Shown: piece by piece, positions 32,731 through 42,079 of the stretch
How the letters are laid out: each line of letters begins with the position of its first letter
How positions within the stretch are numbered: the stretch's first letter is position 1
Virus record (IMG/VR): IMGVR_UViG_3300010885_028183
Location: 1-50,632 of that record
Strand: one strand, 5' to 3'
DNA length: 50,632 bases
From: a virus
Notes under the pieces: model-generated
What the model was told of the DNA's origin: nothing
Databases searched by the model: none
Seen by the model: the letters and a program-made list of their open reading frames with translations, nothing else
Position numbers and translations under genes: made by a program

Positions 32731-34176
32731 TTATGCAGATTGTACTTGAATGAACTGATTAGCAGCAGCAACTCTTAAGCCTCTATATGCAATCATTTCA
32801 ACGTGATCACGCATAGTTCCGTCAGTAGGGTTCATTGAACCACCACCCCATTGCCATACTCTGATTCCGTTACCAATAGTTCCGCCTTTAACTGGAGCTT
32901 GGTACATAACTTGGATGTTTTTGTATTCTTTAGTAGAATCTTTTGCATCACGAGTTGAACCTTGAGGGCAGATGATACCGTAGTTACGGAATGCATCAGT
33001 AGTTGGTGTTAAACCAGTTGTAACCTCAGTGTTAAATTGAGAGTACTTCTTAACTCCGAATCTGTAACCATCGATCATGATGCTTTGTACACCGTAATTG
33101 ATATTAGCTTCTTCAGACTTTTCGTTTGAACCCCATACCCATGCTCCTGCTGGGAACTCTTTGAATATACCATCAGAGAAATTCTGACGTTGGTAGATGT
33201 CTTGTAACCAAAGATTATCTTTAGCACAACCATTAACATCCATGATACGAGTGATTTCATGCAATTTTGCAATATCCAAAGTACCCGGAGTGTAACTTAC
33301 AGTTTCTCCATCAGCTTGAATCTTAGGAATAAATCCTTGAGTACCTTTAGATCCACTTATAGAAGTGTTATCTTGAAGATCTCCACGCATTAATTTAGAC
33401 TCGATGTTATTTAAGTAACGAGTGTTAGCTTTCTTAAGACCTTTTAAAGTAAAGAAGCTAGTACCAGCCTGTCCGCCACCGGCAGCTTCAGTACCAGATA
33501 CACCTGAACTATAGAAAACTTCAGCCATTTCAGCAAGATCTGTAGCAGACCAAGACTCTCTCATTTCTGTAATTTGGTTTATATACTTCTTATCCAAATG
33601 GATTAAAGGCTCGATAGAGCTAGAAGCTTCTCCAACGTCTGTGTTACCACCAAAGATTAGAACCTCACCAGCAAGCAATGTTGAAGCTTGACCAGCAGAA
33701 ACTAATTTTTGAGCTGTTTGCTTTGGCAAAATAGTAGCAGTATCATTAGTAAGAGTTGTTGTAGTTACTGCAGAAATGTAACCTTCTACGTTTGTAGAAG
33801 CGATACGAACTGTTTCACCTACACGAAGTGGACTTTGATTTGTTGATCCATTCTGTGCGAAAATATCAGCAGCAGCAATTTGAACAGTGATAGATTGTCC
33901 GGGTGTAGATATACCAGTTACTGCAGTTTTATTGCTAACAGCTATCATTAATTTACCTCTGTTCTCGAACCAGAAAAATTCTCTGTTGTTTACTTCTTCC
34001 ATGCCGCCATAAGTAGCTAACCACATGAAGAATTCTTCACTACCGTATTTTTCAACGTATTTGTTATAATATTGAGGAGTTAATAACTGAAGATCAGATA
34101 TTAAGGCTCTTGTTACTCCACCTGCTACGCTAATCGCACCCGGTTTGAGTATGTTTGATGTAGGAATCCCTGCCAT
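32731..34176 (-). CDS. Major capsid protein (481 aa)
   Basis: A 481-aa protein in the position and with the make-up of a HK97-fold capsid protein of the crAss-like kind. Landmarks: ISDLQLLTPQYYNKYVEKYG near the N-terminus, NREFFWFENRGKL (about 62), LKGLKKANTRYLNNIESKLM (about 240), WVWGSNEKSEE (about 350), and the end DHVEMIAYRGLRVAAANQFI. No N-terminal scaffold (delta) domain is present; a separate scaffold gene lies just upstream. The gene ends at a strong hairpin, as expected for the most expressed virion gene. Its fold may depend on the GroES gene downstream. Confidence 0.8.
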   Translation of the reverse strand: MAGIPTSNILKPGAISVAGGVTRALISDLQLLTPQYYNKYVEKYGSEEFFMWLATYGGMEEVNNREFFWFENRGKLMIAVSNKTAVTGISTPGQSITVQIAAADIFAQNGSTNQSPLRVGETVRIASTNVEGYISAVTTTTLTNDTATILPKQTAQKLVSAGQASTLLAGEVLIFGGNTDVGEASSSIEPLIHLDKKYINQITEMRESWSATDLAEMAEVFYSSGVSGTEAAGGGQAGTSFFTLKGLKKANTRYLNNIESKLMRGDLQDNTSISGSKGTQGFIPKIQADGETVSYTPGTLDIAKLHEITRIMDVNGCAKDNLWLQDIYQRQNFSDGIFKEFPAGAWVWGSNEKSEEANINYGVQSIMIDGYRFGVKKYSQFNTEVTTGLTPTTDAFRNYGIICPQGSTRDAKDSTKEYKNIQVMYQAPVKGGTIGNGIRVWQWGGGSMNPTDGTMRDHVEMIAYRGLRVAAANQFIQVQSA

Positions 34177-34208
34177 TGTTTAAAATTTAATTTGTTTACG
34201 ATATTTGT

Positions 34209-35366
34209 TTATTGTCCAAAGAAAAATTCAGCCATTCCGTTTTTACTATTATCCTTTGGCTCAAAAGTTCCCTTTGATTGACCACCTACTTTTATATTGC
34301 TTGTAGACTTGCGATATTCTGCTAGTCTCTTAGTAACACCTTCATTAACTAACTTTTGCATTATTTTTTCTTCACTATATAACAAAGATAAATCTTTAGT
34401 CATTTTTGAAGTATTTAATGTTCCGTCTTCATTTACCCATCTTTCGGCAAAGATTACGTTTGCATTAAAATCATTTTCTGCAAATGTTTTTAATTGATTA
34501 GCTACAAAGCTTTTTTCTTCTTGAGAGGGAAGATATGCCGACTTCAAAGAGACATCTTCGTCTTTATAGTCAACAGTAAATCCATCAAAAGAATTAACAG
34601 ATGATTCAACCGATTTCAAGTAACTATCAACATACTTTTTGGTAGACTCCAATTCCTCTGGTGTCAATTGTTTAGCTTGTTGAGCATCTTGAGATATTTC
34701 AGGTAATTTTAATTCTGATTTTAATTTTTCAAGTTGAGGCTTAGAAGTCTTAGCTTCTATCAACAACTCCATTTTTACATCCTTTACCTTCTCTTCCCAA
34801 TCTTTATGCTTTTGCTCAAATTCTTCATCAGTCTCATCGTATGATTGCTCTGGCTCTTTAGGGATAGAGAATTGTTTTTTAAATTTATAATTAATTTCAT
34901 CTTCACTAAGGTCTGAATATTTAGACTGCATACTTAGCTTTACTATTTGTTCAGCAGTCTTATCATCAACATCTGAAGATAATAATTTATTAAGCTTAGT
35001 TTGCTTCTCAAGATAAGAATAAACATCATCATGTTTTCCCTCTGACAAAGCCTTATGAATCTTTTCACTAACTTCATTCTCATACTTTGTAGAAGTCTTT
35101 TCTGTTCTTAATTTTTCTATTTCAGATTTTGCAACATCCCAATCATCAAATCCTAATGTTCTTTTTAAGTATTCATTAGCATCTACGATTTCTTCATCTG
35201 ATGATTCATCTGATTCATTATTTACAACAGTTTCTTCTGCTGTTGTTTGCGGTGTTTCATCTTCTGCATTTACGGGAAGTTCTGCCCAACTTTCATCAGC
35301 GAAAGGGTTGGCTACACTAGCTTGTGTAGTTTCAACTGCATCTTGATTTTCTAATTGCTCACTCAT
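34209..35366 (-). CDS. Scaffolding protein (385 aa)
   Basis: A strongly acidic, Lys/Glu-rich, coiled-coil protein, with a disordered N-terminus (SEQLENQDAVETTQASV, NNESDESSDEEI) and several long charged helices such as WDVAKSEIEKLRTEKTS and DWEEKVKDVKMELLIEAK. Composition and the place directly before the capsid gene are those of phage scaffold proteins, which guide procapsid assembly and then leave. No protease gene is recognisable beside it, so it probably exits intact, as in T7 and P22. Confidence 0.7.
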   Translation of the reverse strand: MSEQLENQDAVETTQASVANPFADESWAELPVNAEDETPQTTAEETVVNNESDESSDEEIVDANEYLKRTLGFDDWDVAKSEIEKLRTEKTSTKYENEVSEKIHKALSEGKHDDVYSYLEKQTKLNKLLSSDVDDKTAEQIVKLSMQSKYSDLSEDEINYKFKKQFSIPKEPEQSYDETDEEFEQKHKDWEEKVKDVKMELLIEAKTSKPQLEKLKSELKLPEISQDAQQAKQLTPEELESTKKYVDSYLKSVESSVNSFDGFTVDYKDEDVSLKSAYLPSQEEKSFVANQLKTFAENDFNANVIFAERWVNEDGTLNTSKMTKDLSLLYSEEKIMQKLVNEGVTKRLAEYRKSTSNIKVGGQSKGTFEPKDNSKNGMAEFFFGQ

Positions 35367-35375
35367 AATTTTATT

Positions 35376-35798
35376 TTATTTTAAAGTTAAACGATACGTT
35401 GTCTTAGCTCCTAATCCACTTAATGCCTGAGCTATATTCTCGATATCACAGTATTCTTTTTCCTCAGCCCATTCTTCTAATTTCTTAGCAAACTCCATTA
35501 TATCTTTAGCTAACTTCATTGCACATCCTTGCGTATATGAAGGAACTTCTTCTGACTTAAATCCAGAGATTCTTTTACCTTCCATATATCCCATTATCTT
35601 TTCAGGGATGTCATCTTTAAACTCTATCAACTCGGTATAAAGCTTACCCAATGCATCGTGTTCCCATCCGTCAGTAGTATCCTGATGAAATACATGAGCT
35701 GCTTGATGAAAATAAAATAATTTATTTCTAATTTCTGCAGGGGTCATTGTAGACTTTTCCATTTCTTTTTCTTTGCTTAATTTCAATAAAGTTGCCAT
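35376..35798 (-). CDS. Dps/ferritin-like small phage protein (140 aa)
   Basis: A four-helix type protein: EIRNKLFYFHQAAHVFHQDT, then HDALGKLYTELIEFKDDIPEKI and AMKLAKDIMEFAKKLEEWAE. Spacing of F..HQAAH..H.....EH.AL...Y..L is that of a ferritin/Dps-like family (DUF5856-like) often met in phage head regions. Metal-binding residues could be H31, H35, H38, E46 and H47; whether it stores iron or simply binds DNA is unknown. The true start may be at residue 13 or 18 because the first 17 residues (ATLLKLSKEKEMEKS) are poorly like the family. Confidence 0.55.
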   Translation of the reverse strand: MATLLKLSKEKEMEKSTMTPAEIRNKLFYFHQAAHVFHQDTTDGWEHDALGKLYTELIEFKDDIPEKIMGYMEGKRISGFKSEEVPSYTQGCAMKLAKDIMEFAKKLEEWAEEKEYCDIENIAQALSGLGAKTTYRLTLK

Positions 35799-35802
35799 GT
35801 CA

Positions 35803-36171
35803 TTATCCTATTTTAGTTAACATTACTAATACTTTTGTAGCAAGACAACCTGTCCCACCAATCTTAAGATATCTACCTACAACAGGGAATCTAATAATAC
35901 CACTTCCACTAGCTAAGCTTTTAACAAGTGCATTTGTACTACTAGACAAATCTACACCATAAACATCAAGGTAATTATTAGCTAAAGTAGCATTACCATC
36001 TGTAGTTCCTTGAACTGCACCGCTATCAATGGTTGTCTTAAATGAAGCAGTTGCTCCAGAAAGTGTTACAAATTGAACTATGCAATAATCATAATTACTA
36101 AGTTCAACTACTGCTGTACCTGTTCCTCCAGATACGAAATTTGCTGATACGTCTAAGTACTGTGCTATCAT
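35803..36171 (-). CDS. Possible capsid decoration protein (122 aa)
   Basis: A 122-aa beta-rich protein with few charges: NFVSGGTGTAVVELSNYDYC, FVTLSGATASFKTTIDSG and IRFPVVGRYLKIGGTGC. It resembles a single jelly-roll or Ig-like domain. It lies in the head-gene operon between small conserved genes and the Dps-like gene, upstream of scaffold and capsid. A decoration or head-fibre part is a reasonable guess, not shown by a motif. Confidence 0.5.
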   Translation of the reverse strand: MIAQYLDVSANFVSGGTGTAVVELSNYDYCIVQFVTLSGATASFKTTIDSGAVQGTTDGNATLANNYLDVYGVDLSSSTNALVKSLASGSGIIRFPVVGRYLKIGGTGCLATKVLVMLTKIG

Positions 36172-36172
36172 T

Positions 36173-36322
36173 TTATTTCTTTTTTATTTTTAATTTAATT
36201 TTTTTCTCTTGCTTCAACATTTCTTTAGTTGGGTTTTTACCAGAACCTATATTAGCTCTGATATTATCCCAAAGACCTCTCTTAGAATAAGATCCGTCTT
36301 CTCTTTTAATCATTTCTTTCAT
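36173..36322 (-). CDS. Small basic phage protein, GLWDNIRAN type (49 aa)
   Basis: Frame from ATG 36322-36320 (overlapping the upstream stop as ATGA) to TAA 36175-36173. The product contains SKRGLWDNIRANIGSGKNPT followed by KEMLKQEKKI and a Lys tail. This GLWDNIRAxxGSGKxPTxEM pattern is common among short proteins in head regions of Bacteroidetes phages. Very basic; perhaps binds DNA or the procapsid interior. Confidence 0.65.
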   Translation of the reverse strand: MKEMIKREDGSYSKRGLWDNIRANIGSGKNPTKEMLKQEKKIKLKIKKK

Positions 36323-36474
36323 TTCTTGTTCTTTTTTACTTTTAATTTTACTTTTTTGGGAAGTTTCATCCCTTTAGATTCTTTATTCCATTCCTCTACA
36401 TTTACTCCTTGAGATTCAAGTTCTTTTTTATGAACATTAAAATACTTTTCTTGAGCTAAGCTTTTGTATGGCAT
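36319..36474 (-). CDS. Small conserved phage protein (51 aa)
   Basis: Frame from ATG 36474-36472 to TGA 36321-36319, product MPYKSLAQEKYFNVHKKELE then SQGVNVEEWNKES and a Lys-rich end. The beginning (MPxKSxAQxxYF) and the middle (GVNVxEW) are shared with short proteins of other phages next to portal or terminase genes. It is tightly packed between the neighbours with a 4-base overlap on one side and a 1-base gap on the other. Confidence 0.65.
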   Translation of the reverse strand: MPYKSLAQEKYFNVHKKELESQGVNVEEWNKESKGMKLPKKVKLKVKKNKK

Positions 36475-36475
36475 T

Positions 36476-36976
36476 TTATTGTTTTTTTATTTTTAATTTT
36501 ACTAAAGATTCTTTTGTAGGGGGAACTGGAGCACCTATTTTAGGATTTTTTATATAACCTTGTTCTTCATTACCACCCCAATATCCTCCAACTCCCGGTT
36601 CTGCTACTTTAGAATAATACATACTTTCATTACTAAAACTTTCATGATTTGGTTTTTTACCATAATCATTCCAATGAAATTGTTTATCTACAGGATCTAT
36701 ACCTCCTGATGCTTTATTTTTAAATGCAGCCCTAAAATCATAATCATATCCATATCCTTTTTCTTTATAATGATCATAATCTTCTTTTCCTATCTTCCCT
36801 TCTTTATGATTTTTATCTAACCATAATTGAAACTTTTTTTCGTCTTCTGGAGATAATTTAGTTTCGAATTTTTTAGCATCAACATTTTTAAATGATTCAT
36901 TATTAGCAGGAAGACTTTCTTGTTTGTCTTTTTCTAATTTTGCATTTAATAATAAATTACTTATTGATGTTGGCAT
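36476..36976 (-). CDS. Conserved phage head-region protein (166 aa)
   Basis: Key features are LSPEDEKKFQLWLDKNHKEG (near 41), GYGYDYDFRAAFKNKASGG (near 73) and FHWNDYGKKPNHESFSNES (near 99), then a Gly-rich VGGYWGGNE. The series FQxW, YDYxxAF, PNHxSFSxES is a recurrent family found near portal and terminase genes in many phages, of unknown function. It ends in a basic KLKIKKQ, as do the two smaller neighbours. No membrane part. Confidence 0.65.
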   Translation of the reverse strand: MPTSISNLLLNAKLEKDKQESLPANNESFKNVDAKKFETKLSPEDEKKFQLWLDKNHKEGKIGKEDYDHYKEKGYGYDYDFRAAFKNKASGGIDPVDKQFHWNDYGKKPNHESFSNESMYYSKVAEPGVGGYWGGNEEQGYIKNPKIGAPVPPTKESLVKLKIKKQ

Positions 36977-36985
36977 TTTATTTTT

Positions 36986-39406
36986 TTATTGTTGCATCAT
37001 TTGTTGTTCTTGTCCGGGAACTTGTTGTTCTTGATCCATCCCTTCCTGTGGCATCTCTTGTCCCTGCTCCATACCTTGTTCTTCAGGAGATCCTTCTTGA
37101 GCAGACTGAGCCATTGATTGAACATTACCCATATTCTCTGCAAACAAAGGTAACGCTACATTTTGCAATATTTCAGTTTCTAAAGACTTTAATTCAGCAG
37201 GTATTTGTAATCCTTTAGCGTAAATAGAAAATATACCATTAAGGATAGTTTCTTTTTGCCTTTCTTTACTAAGCATTGACTCTATTTGTCCTTTGCTTTC
37301 TACTTCTAATTGCATAGTAGCTCTTTTCTCTTGCTCTGCAGCTTGAGATGATTGCATTTGTACTTGAGCATTCATTTGGCTTTGCTGTGCTGCTTGCTCT
37401 TGTTGGGAAGCTATCATTTTCTTTTGTCCTTGTCTAAATAAAGTCTCAGCCAATTTAGCATCTTCTCTTGCAACACGCATCAATTGGAATGGATCTATGT
37501 ACATTATTAATTGAGGATTGCTCCCTATTGCTTGATTCATTAATGCTTCAAACTTTGCTATTTCAATTTCATCGGGAAGTAGTTGTATAGTAGTACTAAA
37601 CATTCTTCCTGCGACATCTTCTTCTTTTAATATTTCACGATACACTTTACTTCCGTAAGTAACGCTGTCTTTTAACAGACAACATACTTTTTTAGCTGTA
37701 TCTGCGATAACCCATTTGTAAGCATCGTACATATATCCTGTAGCATTGTTAGCTGCATCTTGTGCAGTATTTACGTTACTAGATGTTACTCTTGGTTGTA
37801 ATGCCTGTGCTATCAAGTTTGGGTCTTCCCCTAATTCATCTTTTAATACTTGGTAATGGAATTGATACAGGGAAATCAATCCTTGCATTTGTCCTAAAAA
37901 TCCACTATTAGAAAGCTCTTCCATTGGAACAGGAATAGGGTTTCCTTCAGCATCTCTTCCCCTAAAATATAAGTTACCTGTTTGGTCATATATTTTTTGT
38001 ATTTCAGAAGGGGAAGATACTCCACCAGCCAATCCTAAATCTATTTCTTGTAAAGCATCAATATTATATTTTGCTCCAGTAGGTCTCATCTTTGCAACAA
38101 GCTGTTGCATCTTTAACCTTGCTAAAATCATTTGATCTGTCGGCTCTTCTATTTTCTCAGGTATCGCCAAATTACGCATCTCGTAATTCTGATACATAAA
38201 GAAACTATAAGAAAATTCAGCATTACCTATTTCTTTAGGGTCTTGTGGGCGAATCATATTTGTTTTTATGCCCCACTCAAGTAAATAATCTTGATTTTTA
38301 GCATAAACCCCACGATATATATTCCATTTAGTATCTTCTATTACGCTATCACTTTCATCCTTCTTAGTAGGAATTCCCTTCTTTAATAAAGTACTTTTAT
38401 TCTTTTTAGTTGTAACTATAGTATAAGCTTCACTATCTACCGTTTTCAATTCAAACTCAAATACATCTATATTAAATTCATCATAAGGTCTAGCATAAGT
38501 ACTAGTCCATTGATCAATCCAAGATATCTTATCAGCTAATTGAAATTCTTTTGCAGTAGATGCTAAATCATATAATTGTCTTTCTGTTAATTTCCCTCCA
38601 AACTCTTGACCATACTTTCTACGAAGTTCACTTATCTTCATTGCTTTTACTTGACCTCTCCATGTAGTGTCCCTAAAGTCATTATATTCAGAGTATGAGT
38701 AAAATGCATTTTCTGGCTTAACCCAATCAATATGAATAACCCCTTGCTCATCCATCCATGTATATGTTCCCACAAATCCAACCTCTGCACTATCATGTAA
38801 CATCTTTTCTTTCAATACATCAAACCAACCATTTGCTTCTAACGCTTGGTTGCATCCCATTTCATATTTTATCTCTTCGGGAAGTCTTTGAAATTGACTA
38901 ACCCATAAATCTAATTCTTCTTTATCTGCAGGTATTTTGATATCTTCTGGTTTCAATTTAACACCTGAAGCTTGCTCTAGATTTTCAACTAAAGCATTAT
39001 TTTTCATTAAGAATTCTAATTCTTTGTATTGATCATTTTTTTCTTTAACTGATAAAGAATCTGTAGCTTTTACAGAAATCTTTTCACTTTTAGACATCCA
39101 TCTTCCAACTAAGCCTGCAACAATCCTGTTAACGATTCTTATAGATTGCCAATTGATATTAACATAGTTTTGCTTACCATTTAACTCAAGCAAATCCATG
39201 AATTTTTGCATTCTAATTCTTCCGTTAGCAGCATTCCTGTTTTGTCTGTATCTCGCATTCCTATTGAAATAATAGCTTCCTACACCACTATTTACAGTAG
39301 ATGCAATATACTTAGCTAGAGATAGTCCATAAGACTCATCCGACTTTTTAGAAATTCCATCTTGTGTAAGCTGAAACTCTTTTAATATTTCTGATCCGTC
39401 TGACAA
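36986..39406 (-). CDS. Portal protein (806 aa)
   Basis: An 806-aa protein in the portal position after TerL. It has YFNRNARYRQNRNAANGRIR and FMDLLELNGKQNYVNINW (about 47-84) near the N-terminus as in crAss-like portals, SIRIVNRIVAGLVGRWMSKS, MGCNQALEANGWFDVLKEKM (about 182) with VKPENAFYSYSEYNDFRDTT (about 230), and a C-terminal Gln/Met-rich tail (EQAAQQSQMNAQVQMQSSQA and a run ending QQVPGQEQQMMQQ). The long C-terminal part probably forms the barrel or crown. The ring is the entry gate for DNA and binds TerL and the neck proteins. Confidence 0.8.
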   Translation of the reverse strand: MSDGSEILKEFQLTQDGISKKSDESYGLSLAKYIASTVNSGVGSYYFNRNARYRQNRNAANGRIRMQKFMDLLELNGKQNYVNINWQSIRIVNRIVAGLVGRWMSKSEKISVKATDSLSVKEKNDQYKELEFLMKNNALVENLEQASGVKLKPEDIKIPADKEELDLWVSQFQRLPEEIKYEMGCNQALEANGWFDVLKEKMLHDSAEVGFVGTYTWMDEQGVIHIDWVKPENAFYSYSEYNDFRDTTWRGQVKAMKISELRRKYGQEFGGKLTERQLYDLASTAKEFQLADKISWIDQWTSTYARPYDEFNIDVFEFELKTVDSEAYTIVTTKKNKSTLLKKGIPTKKDESDSVIEDTKWNIYRGVYAKNQDYLLEWGIKTNMIRPQDPKEIGNAEFSYSFFMYQNYEMRNLAIPEKIEEPTDQMILARLKMQQLVAKMRPTGAKYNIDALQEIDLGLAGGVSSPSEIQKIYDQTGNLYFRGRDAEGNPIPVPMEELSNSGFLGQMQGLISLYQFHYQVLKDELGEDPNLIAQALQPRVTSSNVNTAQDAANNATGYMYDAYKWVIADTAKKVCCLLKDSVTYGSKVYREILKEEDVAGRMFSTTIQLLPDEIEIAKFEALMNQAIGSNPQLIMYIDPFQLMRVAREDAKLAETLFRQGQKKMIASQQEQAAQQSQMNAQVQMQSSQAAEQEKRATMQLEVESKGQIESMLSKERQKETILNGIFSIYAKGLQIPAELKSLETEILQNVALPLFAENMGNVQSMAQSAQEGSPEEQGMEQGQEMPQEGMDQEQQVPGQEQQMMQQ

Positions 39407-39447
39407 TTAATTATATTTTTCGTTAAAATAAAGCAGAATATAGAAAT

Positions 39448-39476
39448 CAAATATAGCATTAATTTTAAAAAACAAA
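39448..39476 (-). promoter_or_regulatory. Promoter before the portal gene, Bacteroidetes type
   Basis: TTTG (39476-39473) and TATATTTG (39455-39448) on the minus strand, 17 bases apart, 42 bases before the portal ATG. The box sequences and gap are the same as at 9148-9176, so I regard both as genuine late promoters. Confidence 0.65.
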
Positions 39477-39494
39477 TTTTTTTTATATTTTTTT

Positions 39495-41585
39495 TCAATA
39501 CGATACAGATGAATTTGTATTATCATATACCTTTATTAAAGATTCACTCCTTTTTCTTTCGGGGGGAGATACTTCCATTAATACAGATATTAACATTAAA
39601 AATGAAACTATACAGTCATATGCTGTACGATCATACGGATCAAATAATTTAGCAGTTGACAATACTTCCTCAAAATCTATTGAATCACAATGATACTCAA
39701 AATAAGCAATACCATTATCCAATTGCCTTGTTAAACTAAATGGAGTTATTGGTGTACCCTTATGTCTTTCTGCACTATTCCTTTTATTTGGATCTATTAA
39801 CGATAATGGGTATTTTCCTAAATAACCACCCTTTCCCCTTTCCCTAAAATATCCTTCATAATCATCGGCAGTATGCTCATACCAAACTAAATATCCATAA
39901 TACTCAGAAGCTAACATTACCTGTTCATGTAAAATATCTTTAACAGAAGGTCTTCCATATAAATGACCAATAGCCTTCCCTGTATTATTAGGATCATTAA
40001 CATCAAACTTTCTTCCAATCCAAGCAGAAGCTTTAGAGCCATACTTTCTGCCCCCTTGAGAGTTACTATAACTATCTACAGTTATAGCACCATCATGAGT
40101 CCTACTAGGCTTTCTAATCCTCCCATCGGTAATATATTTATTACTTTCTTCATCAGGAGGAAACCAAGTTATTTTCCAATGAAATGATTTTTCATTATCT
40201 GTAACATCTCGCCATCGAACTTTTTGATTCATATCCCTAAAGAAAATAACACTACGTTTATATATCCTATTTTCCTTAAGACTTTCTTCTCTTTGTGTTA
40301 TATTGAAAACATTAAAAACGCATTCTGTATTAGCAGACATGAACATTTCTAATTCATTAAATGAATACTTTCTTATCTCTTCTTCTAATGCAGATCCTTT
40401 TAATTTGCTTCTTCTTTTTTCTAAGTATGCTTTAGCACCTAACTTAAGCTGTCCTGCATATTTCTTTTCGCCATACTTATCTATTAGATACTTTGATTGT
40501 TCTTCTGTGGGAGGATCTATAATTGACTCTCCATACTTACCTATAAACCCAGCTAATCCATCATACGCAGGGCAATAATATCTAACTAATCTATTTGCTG
40601 TAGATTCTTCATCTCCATCTAGTAATTCATCATCTTCATTATCAGACTTAACCCATGTAGCATCATCCCATACTTTTTTAAATTCAGCTCCACCCTTTTT
40701 AGTAAGTTCATTTACTGTTGATGGTAATTCACAGAATCCAACTTTTTCAGCACCTTCTACAAGTGTCTCTAATATAATTGACACGAATTGACTGAAGGGA
40801 ACATCTGCCGGATATTTACCTCCCTCATCCCCAAAGAACCAAGTAAGACGTTCAGAGTCATAAGAGTTTGTTGCAGTTGGCTGATAATCCAATATTGAAT
40901 TAAGCCCTTCTACTTCATCAATTAACTGAGCCTTTTTTGTTTTCTTTGATTTAGCTAATGGAACATTAAATACTAATTCTGTTTTACTATCCTTATCATT
41001 TGCTAATGTAGGTTGAAGGAAGAAGGGAAGATGTCGGAAACCGAATTGCATACGATAGATAAACATCTTACGAGCATCCGAACTTGTTTTAGAAACGTGA
41101 CCACCTCTTGCATTTTTATTAGTAGTAACATGCCCTGTTATATTTGAAGAGGCTTCAGAAGAAGCTCCACTTCTACGAGATTTTCCCCGGATAACACCAA
41201 GACACCAATATACATTATACCAATGCTCTAAATACAAATAATAATTTCTACTTGTTTCCCTATACTCTGGAGACTTTCTATTCTCAAGTGTCCAATACTG
41301 CAAATAATAATAGTTCCTGCCTGTTATATAAGTAGGCACTCCATTATTATAAAACCAAAAACCATTTTTTATTTTATGGAATTCTTTTGAAGCATAATCT
41401 TCTTGATCCTTAGTAAGCTCTATATTTCCATCTGCATCTTTATTTAAAATCTTAAATATAGCAGGCAATGGTTTTTTTCTCCAATATTGCTCCTCTTTAG
41501 GCATTCCCCAATCTTCAATTTCCTCATGCGAGGGAACATCAGGCAATTCAATTGTCGTATTGTATATTATTATTTTTTCTCCCAT
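39495..41585 (-). CDS. terL: Terminase large subunit (696 aa)
   Basis: The packaging motor ATPase and nuclease. The P-loop is KSRRSGASS (K135-S143), the deviant form in which the lysine leads the loop, as in lambda gpA (KSARVGYSK), instead of GKS/T. Walker B is LTWFFGDEGG with D253 and E254. The nuclease domain is the C-terminal third, with TVDSYS (D504) followed by GGRKYGSKASAWIG, and acidic residues further on (for example CDSIDFEEV and DPYDRTAYDC). Length and gene order TerL-portal-capsid agree with crAss-like and related podophages. It overlaps the putative small subunit by one base. Confidence 0.88.
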   Translation of the reverse strand: MGEKIIIYNTTIELPDVPSHEEIEDWGMPKEEQYWRKKPLPAIFKILNKDADGNIELTKDQEDYASKEFHKIKNGFWFYNNGVPTYITGRNYYYLQYWTLENRKSPEYRETSRNYYLYLEHWYNVYWCLGVIRGKSRRSGASSEASSNITGHVTTNKNARGGHVSKTSSDARKMFIYRMQFGFRHLPFFLQPTLANDKDSKTELVFNVPLAKSKKTKKAQLIDEVEGLNSILDYQPTATNSYDSERLTWFFGDEGGKYPADVPFSQFVSIILETLVEGAEKVGFCELPSTVNELTKKGGAEFKKVWDDATWVKSDNEDDELLDGDEESTANRLVRYYCPAYDGLAGFIGKYGESIIDPPTEEQSKYLIDKYGEKKYAGQLKLGAKAYLEKRRSKLKGSALEEEIRKYSFNELEMFMSANTECVFNVFNITQREESLKENRIYKRSVIFFRDMNQKVRWRDVTDNEKSFHWKITWFPPDEESNKYITDGRIRKPSRTHDGAITVDSYSNSQGGRKYGSKASAWIGRKFDVNDPNNTGKAIGHLYGRPSVKDILHEQVMLASEYYGYLVWYEHTADDYEGYFRERGKGGYLGKYPLSLIDPNKRNSAERHKGTPITPFSLTRQLDNGIAYFEYHCDSIDFEEVLSTAKLFDPYDRTAYDCIVSFLMLISVLMEVSPPERKRSESLIKVYDNTNSSVSY

Positions 41586-41908
41586 TATTCAACAACTTTA
41601 TCAAGAAATGACCCTCTCTTTGAAACATCCTTTTTTTCATCACCAGTAATGCCTGCTGATTCGCCTAAAGCTTTTACAGCCGTTGCGATATCTGAAGCAT
41701 CTTGCCAGATTACTTTTAATCTATCGAATGTTTTTGATTGAGCTGCATCTATATCTAAATCTTTTAGATTGATACTGTTCATAAGGTCAGCCATTTCCCA
41801 TGATTTACGATTTAAGGAATAATACAATTTAGCTATTCCATTTTCTTCGTATTTCTTTACAAGTGTTTCAAGTTTTTCTATTTTTCTTGTTAAGTTTTCT
41901 TCAGCCAT
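41585..41908 (-). CDS. Putative terminase small subunit (107 aa)
   Basis: A 107-aa helical protein (LTRKIEKLETLVKKYEENGI, FDRLKVIWQDASDIATAVKA) directly before TerL with a 1-base start/stop overlap. Small terminases are usually 100-180 aa, helical and oligomeric, with an N-terminal DNA-binding part. Here the N-terminus is a coiled coil and no clear HTH is visible, so the call rests on place and size. It ends with a Lys/Asp-rich region. Confidence 0.5.
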   Translation of the reverse strand: MAEENLTRKIEKLETLVKKYEENGIAKLYYSLNRKSWEMADLMNSINLKDLDIDAAQSKTFDRLKVIWQDASDIATAVKALGESAGITGDEKKDVSKRGSFLDKVVE

Positions 41909-41912
41909 ATTT

Positions 41913-42038
41913 TTAGTTTAGATTAAAAAATAAACACTCAAAATCATCCTCTTCCCATTCTATGATAAGGCATTCTAATTTATATTTAAAGACTACATTA
42001 TCAAAAATATCAAACATAGCATATTCATATGTAACCAT
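41913..42038 (-). CDS. Small acidic protein (41 aa)
   Basis: Frame from ATG 42038-42036 to TAA 41915-41913. The product begins MVTYEYAMFDIFDNVVFKYK and ends with acidic/aromatic IIEWEEDDFECLFFNLN. It lies 4 bases before the putative small terminase. Short and unrecognised, so only moderately sure. Confidence 0.4.
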   Translation of the reverse strand: MVTYEYAMFDIFDNVVFKYKLECLIIEWEEDDFECLFFNLN

Positions 42039-42079
42039 TTTTATTAGTTTTAAGCATATGCTAATTTAGTATTTAAAAA

